Origin: an uncultured Mycoplasmatota bacterium
Lineage (GTDB): Bacteria; Bacillota_I; Bacilli_A; RF39; UBA660
Length of the DNA: 25,743 nucleotides
Direction: 5' to 3'
Assembly: GCA_937944975.1 (NCBI GenBank)
Contig: CALEBF010000005.1
Span: forward strand, 1-25,743
Below, one piece after another: positions 6,585-14,960 of the stretch (the stretch's first letter is position 1; every line of letters starts with the position of its first letter). Below the pieces are notes generated by a model. That model saw only the letters and a program-made list of their open reading frames with translations. It was not told the origin of the DNA and did not search any database. The position numbers were made by a program, and so were the translations under genes.

Positions 6585-7736
6585 ATGATAAATAGAATTG
6601 TTTTGAATGAGATGTCTTATTTTGGAAGAAATGCAAGAAGCGTTCTACCTCAAGAGATAACTTCTAGAAAATTAAAAAAGGCATTAGTCGTTACAGATTC
6701 TACACTTCTAGATGCTGGTGTTACCGGAAAAGTATTAAGTGTTTTAGACGAAAGTCATTTAGAATATGCTACATTTTCCGATGTAAAACCAAATCCGACA
6801 GTACATAATGTGTTAACAGGATTAGACATGTGTAAATCAACTGGTGCAGATTATATTATTGCTGTTGGAGGTGGAAGTGCAATCGATACTGCCAAAGCAA
6901 TTGGAATCATTATGACAAATCCAGAGTTTTCTGACGTCGTTTCTTTGGACGGTGTTGCGGAGACGAAAAACAAATCGTTACCGATTATCGCCTTACCAAC
7001 GACAGCAGGAACAGCAGCAGAGGTTACGATTAACTATGTAATTACGGATGAAAAAAGTGTTAAAAAGATGGTATGTGTAGACCCACACGATATCCCTGTT
7101 CTTGCTATCATTGATCCTGAGTTGATGGAAAGTATGCCTGCGAGTGTAGCTGCTTCTACTGGAATGGATGCTTTAACGCATGCAATGGAAGGGTATATTA
7201 CGAAATCAGCTTGGACGATGACAGATATGTTCCATTTGCAAGCAATGCAGATGATTTATGATAATCTGGAAAAGGCAGTAAATGAAAAGAATCCTGAAGC
7301 AATCGATGCGGTTGGATATGCTCAGTATATTGCCGGAATGGGATTTTCTAATGTTGGATTAGGAATCGTACATTCTATGGCACATTCGCTTGGAGCTTTA
7401 TATGATACACCACACGGACTTGCTAATGCATTGTTATTACCACATGTATTAAAGTTCAATGGTGTTGCTTGTCCAGATCGTTTTCGTGAAATGGGACGTG
7501 CGTTCCATTTAAATATGGATAACTTATCGGATGCCGAAGCTGTCGACAAAGTTGTAAACGCTGTTAGAAATCTTGCGATCGAAGTTCACATTCCACAAAC
7601 TTTATCTGAGATTGGTGTGAAGGAAGATGATTTACCGAAACTTTCTCATCAAGCCTTAAATGACGTTTGTACAGGTGGAAATCCTAGGGAAGTAACGGAA
7701 GAAGATATTTTAGGAATTTATCGCGATGCTTTTTGA
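6585..7736 (+). CDS. fucO: Iron-dependent alcohol dehydrogenase, lactaldehyde reductase type (FucO)
   Basis: FucO reduces lactaldehyde to propane-1,2-diol with NADH, and related group III dehydrogenases reduce other short aldehydes. The 383-residue product matches E. coli FucO along its whole length: the nucleotide motif GGGSAIDTAKAIGI (95-108), the block PTTAGTAAEVTINYVITDE, PHDIP, and CTGGNPREV near the end. The four Fe ligands are present as Asp195, His199, His263 and His277, almost the same numbering as FucO. It is first in an operon with a FIST protein and an aldehyde dehydrogenase, which together could dismutate an aldehyde without net NAD change. It stops at TGA, and there is no other stop between this codon and the in-frame downstream gene. 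The in vivo substrate is inferred. Confidence 0.9.
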   Translation: MINRIVLNEMSYFGRNARSVLPQEITSRKLKKALVVTDSTLLDAGVTGKVLSVLDESHLEYATFSDVKPNPTVHNVLTGLDMCKSTGADYIIAVGGGSAIDTAKAIGIIMTNPEFSDVVSLDGVAETKNKSLPIIALPTTAGTAAEVTINYVITDEKSVKKMVCVDPHDIPVLAIIDPELMESMPASVAASTGMDALTHAMEGYITKSAWTMTDMFHLQAMQMIYDNLEKAVNEKNPEAIDAVGYAQYIAGMGFSNVGLGIVHSMAHSLGALYDTPHGLANALLLPHVLKFNGVACPDRFREMGRAFHLNMDNLSDAEAVDKVVNAVRNLAIEVHIPQTLSEIGVKEDDLPKLSHQALNDVCTGGNPREVTEEDILGIYRDAF

Positions 7737-7772
7737 AGAGCAGAAAAAGAAAAAAAGGAAAAGAGGTTAAAA

Positions 7773-8957
7773 ATGAAAACAAAAGTTGGTTATAGTGTAA
7801 AAGCTGATAGTTTTGAGTCAGGTGTAGAAACAGCAAAAGCTGCAACAGAAGGAATGACTCCTAAAGTTGGTCTTTTATATACATCTGTATTAAACGATCA
7901 AGCACAAATTATGAGTGGTGTTAAAAGTGTAATGAATGCACCAGTTGTAGGATGTACTAGTAGTGGAGGAATCATCGTGCCAGACGGTGTGATCAATGCT
8001 GAAGATCATGGTTTTTCTGGAATGATGGTATTAGATGATCCAGACATGACTGTAGGTGTTGCTGCAAGTGAGGCTGGAAAAGATGCTAGAGAAATTGGAC
8101 GTAAAGTTGCAATTGCTGCTTTAAAAGATGCAGGACTTATGAAAGTACCTAATTATTTCTATATGGTAGCAAGTCCAAAAGAAGAAGAAGATTATTTAAA
8201 AGGAATTCAAGATGTTATCGGACGTGTTCCATTCTTTGGAGGAAGTGCAGCTGACGATACAGTAGAAGGAAAATGGTCAATCTTCTGTAATGATCAAGTA
8301 TTTAGTGATGGAGTTGCAGTCGTATTCTTCTATACGAATAAAGAATTCTTTACTGAATATACAGGAGCTTACCGTGAAACACAAAATGTTGGTATCGTAA
8401 CGGGAGTAAGAAACAATCGTACTTTAGTTTCTATCGATGGTGTTTCATCACTGACAAAGTATGCTGAATGGATTGGAACAACTCCTGATAAATTAAAAGG
8501 ATCTGAATTATTAGGTGCTTCAATTTGTCATCCATTAGGAGTAAAAGATCCACTTGGTTCATTGACAATTATTCGTCACCCTATGTTTGGAGATGATATG
8601 GGAACAAAAACATTCGATGATGATGTTATTAATTTAGGAAATAAGGTTGTAGAAAACACAGCGATCATGCAATTAGAAGCAACTGTAGATGAACTTATTA
8701 ATTCTACAGGAGATACCATGAAAGTTGTAAATAAAGAAATGACGCAAGAAGCTGCTGGATATTTCTTAGTACACTGTGGTGGAAGAAAGTTAGGAATTGG
8801 AGATCGTATTAACGAAGTTCATGAACAACTTGTAAAAGAAGCAAATGGAGTACCATTTATTACAATCTTTACCTTTGGTGAATATGGATATCATGATCAC
8901 AGTGCCAATGCATGTGGTGGGTTGATGTTATCATTTACAGGAATTGGAAAGGAGTAG
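7773..8957 (+). CDS. Stand-alone FIST-domain protein
   Basis: A 394-residue soluble protein with both FIST halves and nothing else. FIST_N covers roughly residues 25-215 (GLLYTSVLNDQAQIMSGV, then PVVGCTSSGGII, then VPFFGGSAADD), and FIST_C roughly 220-380 ending THGEYG-like in FTFGEYGYHDHSANACGG. FIST is regarded as a sensory domain for small ligands, usually fused to GGDEF, kinase or chemotaxis modules; here there is no output domain. It lies between two dehydrogenase genes, 36 bases after fucO with SD-like GGAAAAGAGG, and its end carries the ribosome site of the next gene. The context suggests sensing or binding of an intermediate of that pathway, or an accessory role to the enzymes. That function is inference. 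Confidence 0.88.
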   Translation: MKTKVGYSVKADSFESGVETAKAATEGMTPKVGLLYTSVLNDQAQIMSGVKSVMNAPVVGCTSSGGIIVPDGVINAEDHGFSGMMVLDDPDMTVGVAASEAGKDAREIGRKVAIAALKDAGLMKVPNYFYMVASPKEEEDYLKGIQDVIGRVPFFGGSAADDTVEGKWSIFCNDQVFSDGVAVVFFYTNKEFFTEYTGAYRETQNVGIVTGVRNNRTLVSIDGVSSLTKYAEWIGTTPDKLKGSELLGASICHPLGVKDPLGSLTIIRHPMFGDDMGTKTFDDDVINLGNKVVENTAIMQLEATVDELINSTGDTMKVVNKEMTQEAAGYFLVHCGGRKLGIGDRINEVHEQLVKEANGVPFITIFTFGEYGYHDHSANACGGLMLSFTGIGKE

Positions 8958-8963
8958 GATACT

Positions 8964-10397
8964 TTGAAAAACTTAATTGCTGGTCAATGGGTTGATGCAA
9001 GCGATGGGAAAGTAATTGAAGTAACTAACCCTGCGACGAATGAAAAAATTGATACAGTTCCAAATGCAACTGTGGAAGATGTAGATCGTGCAGTAAAAGC
9101 TGCTCAAGAAGCGCAAAAGGGATGGGCAAAAATGTCGATTCATGCACGTGGGGAAATTTTATTAAAATTTTCTGATTTAGTAGAACAGCATAAAGAGGAA
9201 TTAGCAACGCTTCTTTGTAAGGAAACAGGGAAACCAATTACAGAAGCGAGAATTGAAATTGGACAACAAAAATTGTTCGTTCACGGATATGTAGAAAAAT
9301 CACGTCATATGTATGGAAATGTAATTCCAGCTGGAAGTGAACCGGGACAGGAAAAAACGATTCAAATTACAGAACAATGCCCACTAGGTGTAGTTGCATG
9401 TATTATTCCGTTTAACTTCCCAAGTGACTTGTTTGGACAAAAGGTTCCATCAGCACTCGTTATGGGAAATGCTGTTATCGTAAAACCATCTACATATAAT
9501 CCGTTAACACTTACAAAATATTGTGAATTATTGCAAGAAGCAGGAGTTCCAGCTGGAGTTATTAGCTGTTTATCAGGAGATGGTCCAGTAACAGGACATG
9601 CTCTTGCAGAACACAAGGGAGTGCATTTAGTTAGTGTAACAGGTAGTACGCGTGTTGGAATGGAGACAATGCAAACGGCTGGTAAGAATTTAACTCATGT
9701 TATGCTTGAATTAGGAGGAAACGACGCATTTATTCTTGCTGCAGATGGTGATGTTGATCTAGCAGTAGAAGAAACTGTATGGGGAAGACTCTACAATACA
9801 GGACAAGTATGTTGTGCAAGTAAACGTTTCTTGATTCACAATAGTGTAAAAGATGAATTTATTCGTAAGATGATCGAAAAGATAAAGACGTTAAAAATTG
9901 GAAATCCACTTGATCCAACAGTTAAAATTGGATGTTTAATTAACGAACATGCTGCTCAAGTAGTAGAAGAGCAAGTTCAAAAGACAGTACAAGCAGGAGC
10001 TAAAATTGTCTATGGTGGAAGACGTAATGGTGCGTTCTTTGAACCAACGATCTTAGATGGTGTAACAAAGGACATGGATGTTGCAAAAGATATGGAAATC
10101 TTTGGGCCGGTTATTCCAATTATCGGATTTGATGATATAGATGAAGCGATTGCAATTGCTAATCAATCAAATTTCGGATTATGTGGAAACATTATTACGA
10201 GAGATATGAAAACTGCTTTCTATGTTTCAGAAGCTCTTGAAGTAGGTGGAGCAGTCATCAACGGAGCAAGTTTCTATCGTGCTGCAGAAATGCCATTTGG
10301 TGGATGGAAACATAGTGGAATTGGAAACGAAGGAATTTCTACTACATTAAAAGAAATGTCTAGAACGAAGACAATTGTTTTAAAGAACATATTGTAA
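8964..10397 (+). CDS. NAD(P)-dependent aldehyde dehydrogenase
   Basis: A 477-residue enzyme of the ALDH superfamily, oxidising an aldehyde to the acid with NAD(P)+. The cofactor segment IIPFNFPSDLF with VIVKPS, the general base in LELGGND (about 247-253), the catalytic cysteine in NTGQVCCASKR (about residue 280) and EIFGPVIP are all in order. The Cys-Cys pair leaves the catalytic one to be assigned as the second or first by alignment. The family includes lactaldehyde and succinate-semialdehyde dehydrogenases, and the substrate is not fixed by sequence. The start is TTG at 8964 because AAAGGAG (8948-8954) sits at the right distance inside the end of the FIST gene, which implies coupled translation. 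With fucO upstream, an aldehyde/alcohol/acid dismutation pathway is plausible. A terminator follows three bases after the stop. Confidence 0.93.
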   Translation: MKNLIAGQWVDASDGKVIEVTNPATNEKIDTVPNATVEDVDRAVKAAQEAQKGWAKMSIHARGEILLKFSDLVEQHKEELATLLCKETGKPITEARIEIGQQKLFVHGYVEKSRHMYGNVIPAGSEPGQEKTIQITEQCPLGVVACIIPFNFPSDLFGQKVPSALVMGNAVIVKPSTYNPLTLTKYCELLQEAGVPAGVISCLSGDGPVTGHALAEHKGVHLVSVTGSTRVGMETMQTAGKNLTHVMLELGGNDAFILAADGDVDLAVEETVWGRLYNTGQVCCASKRFLIHNSVKDEFIRKMIEKIKTLKIGNPLDPTVKIGCLINEHAAQVVEEQVQKTVQAGAKIVYGGRRNGAFFEPTILDGVTKDMDVAKDMEIFGPVIPIIGFDDIDEAIAIANQSNFGLCGNIITRDMKTAFYVSEALEVGGAVINGASFYRAAEMPFGGWKHSGIGNEGISTTLKEMSRTKTIVLKNIL

Positions 10398-10399
10398 AG

Positions 10400-10422
10400 A
10401 AAAGGCTATTAAGCCTTTTTTT
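10400..10422 (+). terminator. Intrinsic terminator after the aldehyde dehydrogenase
   Basis: Stem AAAAGGCT (10400-10407) / AGCCTTTT (10412-10419), tetraloop ATTA, and a T run through 10422. It starts three bases after the TAA stop at 10395-10397. Confidence 0.9.
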
Positions 10423-10479
10423 GTTTATTTGCTATTTGAAATTAGTTTACGTAAAGTTAAAATAGAAATAAATAATATG

Positions 10480-10507
10480 TTGATATTTCTGATGAGTATG
10501 ATATACT
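10480..10507 (+). promoter_or_regulatory. Promoter of the Pro/Gln-rich membrane protein gene
   Basis: The -35 is TTGATA (10480-10485), spacer 16, and the -10 is TATACT (10502-10507) preceded by TGA, an extended -10. The start near 10514 gives a leader of about 20 nt with ribosome site GAGGAG before the ATG at 10534. Confidence 0.65.
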
Positions 10508-10533
10508 GATTATGATAGTAGAGGAGTGTAAGA

Positions 10534-11634
10534 ATGAATTCAAACGATCAAACAAACCAACAGGAAACAAATGTTTTCCAAAATCCGTTAGGACAACCGG
10601 ATCCAAATAACTTGCCAAAAGAAAATAACGGTTTACCACAAAGTGGAGAAACACCACAAGTAAACCAAAATCCTGTACCAGGAGAGCAACAAGGAATGAC
10701 ACAACCTATAGAAAATGTTACAAATCCTGCTAATGTAAATTCTGGAGTAACTGGAACAGCACCAGTACCAGATATGGCCGTTTCACAACAGCCTACTCCA
10801 AATCAACCAGTAGAATCTCCAGTTGCGGGGAACAATGTTGAAGGAACATTGACAGATGCTGAGAAGAACGCTGTTTCATTGGATCAAGCAGTTCCAGCCA
10901 CTTGGAATTTAGATCCATCTCAATTAGCAAATGATCCACAACCAACAACTACCTCGGCACCAGAACCAACACCAGCACAAAATACAGGATTACAACAACC
11001 TACATCAATGCCACAACAAGCAACTGCACAGCCAAGTGGAGTAGAGCAACCACAAGTGAATCCACAACCAACAGTTGCTGGACAACCTAACAATGTTGGA
11101 GTAGCACCAATGCCTACAACTCAGAAACCTCAACAAACATTAAAGTCACGTACGAATAATACCGTAGGGATTGTCATAGGTATTATCGTTGTTGCAGCAC
11201 TTATTGTAGGTGGGTATTTTGCACTTGATGCATTTGGACTTTTAGGTGCAAACACGTTAACATGTACATCATCTGAAGAAGACAGCGGTAGTAAAACAGA
11301 GATGACTACTATATATAAATTTAAAGATGATAAACCAACAGCAGTTACTATGAAAGGATCTATAGCGCTTTCATCTAGTGCATCGGACGAAGAAAAACAA
11401 GCATTTCAATTTACAGCAGGAATTATGGATATGTCATTCTCATCTGTAGATGGACAGGAGGGAGTTACATTCGATAGTGACAAGAGTGATACAAAGTATA
11501 ACTTCACATTATCAATTGATGCAGAAAAAGCAAATGGCGGAGATTTATCAAGTACGGGGATTGATGTAGATACATCAGCTACTAAGGAAACCATAAAGAA
11601 AGAGATGGAAGAACAAGGATTTACATGTAAATAA
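10534..11634 (+). CDS. Pro/Gln-rich single-pass membrane protein with a two-cysteine extracellular domain
   Basis: I do not recognise this 366-residue protein. Residues 1-208 are low complexity, dominated by Pro, Gln, Asn and Thr, and almost certainly disordered. One membrane helix follows (about 210-232, preceded by the basic KSRTNN), so the tail should be cytoplasmic and the C-terminus outside. The external domain (about 240-366) is acidic and contains the protein's only two cysteines, Cys244 (LTC) and Cys365 (FTC), one at each end, so a disulfide closing the domain is likely. It is a single-gene unit with its own extended -10 promoter and a terminator that overlaps its stop codon. A sensor, anchor or signalling protein could have this shape; no function is assigned. 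Confidence 0.88.
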   Translation: MNSNDQTNQQETNVFQNPLGQPDPNNLPKENNGLPQSGETPQVNQNPVPGEQQGMTQPIENVTNPANVNSGVTGTAPVPDMAVSQQPTPNQPVESPVAGNNVEGTLTDAEKNAVSLDQAVPATWNLDPSQLANDPQPTTTSAPEPTPAQNTGLQQPTSMPQQATAQPSGVEQPQVNPQPTVAGQPNNVGVAPMPTTQKPQQTLKSRTNNTVGIVIGIIVVAALIVGGYFALDAFGLLGANTLTCTSSEEDSGSKTEMTTIYKFKDDKPTAVTMKGSIALSSSASDEEKQAFQFTAGIMDMSFSSVDGQEGVTFDSDKSDTKYNFTLSIDAEKANGGDLSSTGIDVDTSATKETIKKEMEEQGFTCK

Positions 11635-11656
11635 AGGTTGATTATTCAACCTTTTT
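11633..11656 (+). terminator. Intrinsic terminator overlapping the stop of the 10534 gene
   Basis: Stem AAAGGTTGA (11633-11641) / TCAACCTTT (11646-11654), tetraloop TTAT, T5 run (11652-11656). The first two stem bases are the last two bases of the TAA stop codon. Confidence 0.9.
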
Positions 11657-11677
11657 ATTTTCATCGATTGTAACTAC

Positions 11678-11706
11678 TTATCAATTTTCTTATTTTATGT
11701 TATGAT
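11678..11706 (+). promoter_or_regulatory. Promoter of pcrA
   Basis: An extended -10, TGT-TATGAT (11698-11706), with -35 TTATCA (11678-11683) at a 17-bp spacer. The ribosome site GAGGTGAGG lies just before the ATG at 11732. Confidence 0.6.
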
Positions 11707-11731
11707 GGTTATAACTATAGAGGTGAGGTAA

Positions 11732-13828
11732 ATGAACTTAGATACTTTGAATAAAGAACAACGAGAGGCAGTAATGACAACGGAAGGACCTCTTTTAGTA
11801 TTGGCTGGTGCAGGTAGTGGTAAAACTAGAGTATTGACGACTCGTATCGCATATTTAATTGAGAAAGTAGGTATCGCACCAGAACATATTTTAGCGATTA
11901 CTTTTACGAATAAAGCAGCAAAAGAGATGAAAGATCGCGTGTTTCAAATGTTAGGTGGAATCGCTTATCAAATTCAAATATCGACATTTCACTCCTTCGG
12001 ATTGTTGATCGTACGAGAAAATGTAGATATGTTAGGGTATCAACCAAATTTTACGATTTTAGATAGCGATGATTCTTTAACGGTGATCAAAAAAATTATG
12101 AAAGAGATGGGGCTAGACCAAAAAGAATATAATCCACGTGCAATTAAGAATCGCATCAGTGGTGCAAAAAATGAAATGTTAAGTCCGATTCAATATGAAC
12201 AATTTGCTAATACGGAGTTTGAACAAAAAGTTTTAGATGTTTACTATGCGTATGAAAAAAAATTGAAAGCTACGAATTCAGTGGACTTTGACGATTTATT
12301 ATTGTTGCCACTCCAATTATTTAAAGATCATCCAAATATTTTACAAGACTATCAAGAGAGATTTCAATATATATTAGTGGACGAGTATCAAGACACGAAT
12401 ATGGCACAGTATTTACTAATTAAAATGATTAGTGCTCGGTATAAAAACGTATGTGTGGTTGGAGATAACGACCAGTCTATCTATAGTTTTAGAGGGGCTA
12501 ATTATCGGAATATTTTCAACTTTGAAAAAGATTATAAAAATCCAAAGGTGATTATGCTAGAAGAAAATTATCGTTCCACAAAAAATATATTGAATGCTGC
12601 AAATGGTGTGATTCAAAATAATAAAGAACGAAAAGATAAGAATTTATGGACGCATAACGAAGAGGGGGATAAAGTCGTCTATCATCGATCCACAGATGAA
12701 AAAGAGGAAGCTTTTTACGTTACAAATGAGATTCAAAAATTATTGTTGAACGGAATTGCTCCAGAGCAAATTGCTGTTCTTTATCGTACAAATGCACAAT
12801 CTCGTAGCATCGAGGATGTTCTGCTTCGTGAAAACATACCATATAAAGTAATTGGAAGTTTTTATTTCTATAATAGAAAAGAAATTAAAGATTTAATTGC
12901 GTATATGAAATTAATATACAATCCCAAAGATGATACAAGTTTACTTCGTATTATAAACACACCCAAAAGAGGAATTGGGGCTAAGACGATAGAACATTTG
13001 ACGGAAAAGGCGAGAATCAATGGCGTTAGTTTGTTTGACGCGATCGAATCAGGGAAAGAAATGCAGTTTAAGCAATTGATTGAAACATTGATTGCAGAGA
13101 AAGATAATTCTTCTTTAACCGAACTTGTAGATCTTATTTTATCGCAGAGTGGAATGAGAGGAGAACTAGAGAGTGAAAAGTCGATGGAAGCGGATATTCG
13201 TCTTGAGAATTTAGAGGAGTTTAAGACGATTACGAAAAACTTTGAAGAGCGAAATGGAATTATTTCATTGGATGAGTTCTTGATGGAAATTAGTTTGGTA
13301 ACGGATATAGAAGAACATAAAAATCGAACGGATGTCGTTACTTTGATGACTGTACATAGTGCGAAGGGACTTGAATTTGATTATGTCTTTATGATCGGAT
13401 TAGAAGAAGGAATTTTTCCACATCAAAATTCTTTCTTAGAGGCAGATGGAATTGAAGAAGAGAGACGTCTATGTTATGTCGCTATGACTCGTGCCCGTAA
13501 AAAGTTATGGCTCGTCAATGCAAAGCGAAGAACATTATACGGAATGGATCATATGAATCCACCAAGTAGATTTTTACAAGAAGTAGATGACGCTTACATT
13601 GAAAAGGATTTTAAAGAAAGTACAGCTTCACAAAAGGTTGATACATTTGTATCGAAAGTGGATTCTAGTGTAGAATATAGCATAGGAGATCATATCGTTC
13701 ATGATACTTTCGGAACAGGTGTCGTAGTAGGTGTTGAAAAATCGATTCTTACGATTGCTTTTCCACATCCTACGGGTATTAAGAAATTATTAAAAGGACA
13801 CAAAAGTATTAGAAAGGTGGAGAAATAA
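11732..13828 (+). CDS. pcrA: ATP-dependent 3'-5' DNA helicase PcrA (UvrD family)
   Basis: PcrA is the essential SF1A helicase of Gram-positives, acting in nucleotide excision repair, in removing RecA or RNA polymerase from DNA, and in plasmid rolling-circle replication. The 698-residue protein has Walker A GAGSGKT (about 27-33), the motif Ia FTNKAAKEM, DEYQDTN (motif II), GDNDQSIYSFRGA (motif III), motif V TVHSAKGLEFDYVF and motif VI VAMTRARKKLW. The last 50 residues include GDHIVHDTFGTGVVVGV, the Tudor-like domain that contacts RNA polymerase in Bacillus PcrA. It is slightly shorter than the usual 720-750 residues, mainly in the linker before that domain. ligA lies nearby downstream, a common arrangement in Firmicutes, here separated from pcrA by two genes. 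Confidence 0.97.
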   Translation: MNLDTLNKEQREAVMTTEGPLLVLAGAGSGKTRVLTTRIAYLIEKVGIAPEHILAITFTNKAAKEMKDRVFQMLGGIAYQIQISTFHSFGLLIVRENVDMLGYQPNFTILDSDDSLTVIKKIMKEMGLDQKEYNPRAIKNRISGAKNEMLSPIQYEQFANTEFEQKVLDVYYAYEKKLKATNSVDFDDLLLLPLQLFKDHPNILQDYQERFQYILVDEYQDTNMAQYLLIKMISARYKNVCVVGDNDQSIYSFRGANYRNIFNFEKDYKNPKVIMLEENYRSTKNILNAANGVIQNNKERKDKNLWTHNEEGDKVVYHRSTDEKEEAFYVTNEIQKLLLNGIAPEQIAVLYRTNAQSRSIEDVLLRENIPYKVIGSFYFYNRKEIKDLIAYMKLIYNPKDDTSLLRIINTPKRGIGAKTIEHLTEKARINGVSLFDAIESGKEMQFKQLIETLIAEKDNSSLTELVDLILSQSGMRGELESEKSMEADIRLENLEEFKTITKNFEERNGIISLDEFLMEISLVTDIEEHKNRTDVVTLMTVHSAKGLEFDYVFMIGLEEGIFPHQNSFLEADGIEEERRLCYVAMTRARKKLWLVNAKRRTLYGMDHMNPPSRFLQEVDDAYIEKDFKESTASQKVDTFVSKVDSSVEYSIGDHIVHDTFGTGVVVGVEKSILTIAFPHPTGIKKLLKGHKSIRKVEK

Positions 13829-13830
13829 AA

Positions 13831-14001
13831 ATGAAAACAGCGTTAGTATTAGGAATTATGGAAACTGTAGATAAGTGGGGAGAATCGATACAAGAGTTTT
13901 TAAGACAACATGGAAGAAATCCTATTTTATGGATGGCCTTTTTCGGAATAGGGTTACTTATCTTTTTTTCAACTTATAATGCATTACAAAAAGAAAAGTA
14001 G
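13831..14001 (+). CDS. Small one-helix membrane protein (56 residues)
   Basis: An ATG at 13831, two bases after the pcrA stop, opens 56 codons ending TAG. AAAGGTGG (13813-13820), inside the end of pcrA, is a good ribosome site. The peptide has an N-terminal amphipathic stretch (MKTALVLGIMETVDKWGESI), then a basic-polar QEFLRQHGRN, then one strong transmembrane helix (about 31-48, PILWMAFFGIGLLIFFST) and a charged LQKEK tail. I do not recognise a family. The coupled position after pcrA, and the clean helix, make it a real gene candidate rather than a chance frame; a role linked to its neighbours is unknown. Confidence 0.72.
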   Translation: MKTALVLGIMETVDKWGESIQEFLRQHGRNPILWMAFFGIGLLIFFSTYNALQKEK

Positions 14002-14016
14002 AAAGAAGGAAGCTAA

Positions 14017-14886
14017 ATGCAAAAAATAAGAAAAGCTGTCATTCCTGTTGCAGGACTTGGAACTCGTTTTTTACCTGTGACGAAAGCGGTACCGAAAGAA
14101 ATGTTACCAATCGTGGATAAACCGACACTACAATATATTGTAGAAGAGGCAGTAGCGAGTGGAATTGAGGAAATTTTACTGATTACAAGTCCAAGTAAAG
14201 AAGCGATTATCAATCATTTTGATCGTAGTTTTGAGTTGGAAATGAGATTAGAACAAAGTCGTAAATATGAACAGCTAGAAATGGTGCGTTCTATTTCCAA
14301 TTTGGTACATATTTATACAATTCGTCAGGGGGAACCTCTTGGAAGTGGACATGCGGTGTCACTTGCGGAATCTTTTGTTGGAAAAGAACCGTTTGCAGTA
14401 CTTTATGGAGATGATTTGATCAAAGGAGATATCCCGGCTTTAAAAGAATTAATCGAAGTATACGAAAAATACGATGCGAATGTGATAGGAATTCAAGAGG
14501 TAGACCCTAGTGTTGTATCACGATATGGGATTATATCATATGCGGATCGCAATACGGGAAAGATTGCCAGTATTGTTGAAAAACCTAAAATGGAAGAAGC
14601 ACCTAGTACGAGTGCGGGGCTTGGCAGATATATTGTGAAACCAGAAATTTTTGATGTACTTCGTGAACTAAAAACAGGTGCAAATAACGAGTATCAATTT
14701 ACGGACGCTATGCTCCATTTGATGAAAACACAGGATTTCTATGCTTGTCCATTTCATGGAACTTACTACGATATTGGAAATCAATTAGGATACGTAAAAG
14801 CAAATATCGCATATGCAATGGATCGTAAAGAACTTCAAGAAGATTTAAAAGAATATATGAGTACGATTTTAAACTCACAAAAGTAG
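14017..14886 (+). CDS. galU: UTP-glucose-1-phosphate uridylyltransferase GalU (GtaB)
   Basis: GalU makes UDP-glucose from UTP and glucose-1-phosphate for wall teichoic/lipoteichoic acids, glycolipids and capsule. The 289-residue protein opens with the nucleotidyltransferase signature KAVIPVAGLGTRFLPVTKA, followed by KEMLPIVDKP, and has VLYGDDLI (nucleotide/metal site) and the GIISYADR and VEKPK motifs. Length is standard. It follows the small membrane protein by 15 bases with SD GAAGGA. Its stop codon lies in the loop of a terminator hairpin. Confidence 0.97.
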   Translation: MQKIRKAVIPVAGLGTRFLPVTKAVPKEMLPIVDKPTLQYIVEEAVASGIEEILLITSPSKEAIINHFDRSFELEMRLEQSRKYEQLEMVRSISNLVHIYTIRQGEPLGSGHAVSLAESFVGKEPFAVLYGDDLIKGDIPALKELIEVYEKYDANVIGIQEVDPSVVSRYGIISYADRNTGKIASIVEKPKMEEAPSTSAGLGRYIVKPEIFDVLRELKTGANNEYQFTDAMLHLMKTQDFYACPFHGTYYDIGNQLGYVKANIAYAMDRKELQEDLKEYMSTILNSQK

Positions 14887-14900
14887 TGAGTTTTTCTTCT
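14871..14900 (+). terminator. Intrinsic terminator built around the galU stop
   Basis: Stem AAACTCAC (14871-14878) / GTGAGTTT (14886-14893), loop of seven, then a T-rich tail to 14900. The TAG stop (14884-14886) sits in the loop and the first base of the right arm. The left arm is translated sequence. Confidence 0.85.
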
Positions 14901-14936
14901 TTAATAGAGAAAAAACAAGATAAAATAGAAGAAATT

Positions 14937-14945
14937 TGGTATAAT
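14937..14945 (+). promoter_or_regulatory. Extended -10 promoter of ligA
   Basis: TGG-TATAAT (14937-14945), the same string as at the pncC promoter. There is no convincing -35. Transcription from about 14952 leaves only about nine nucleotides, the SD GGTGAT (14952-14957) and three bases, before the ATG at 14961. Confidence 0.65.
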
Positions 14946-14960
14946 ATAAATGGTGATAGC

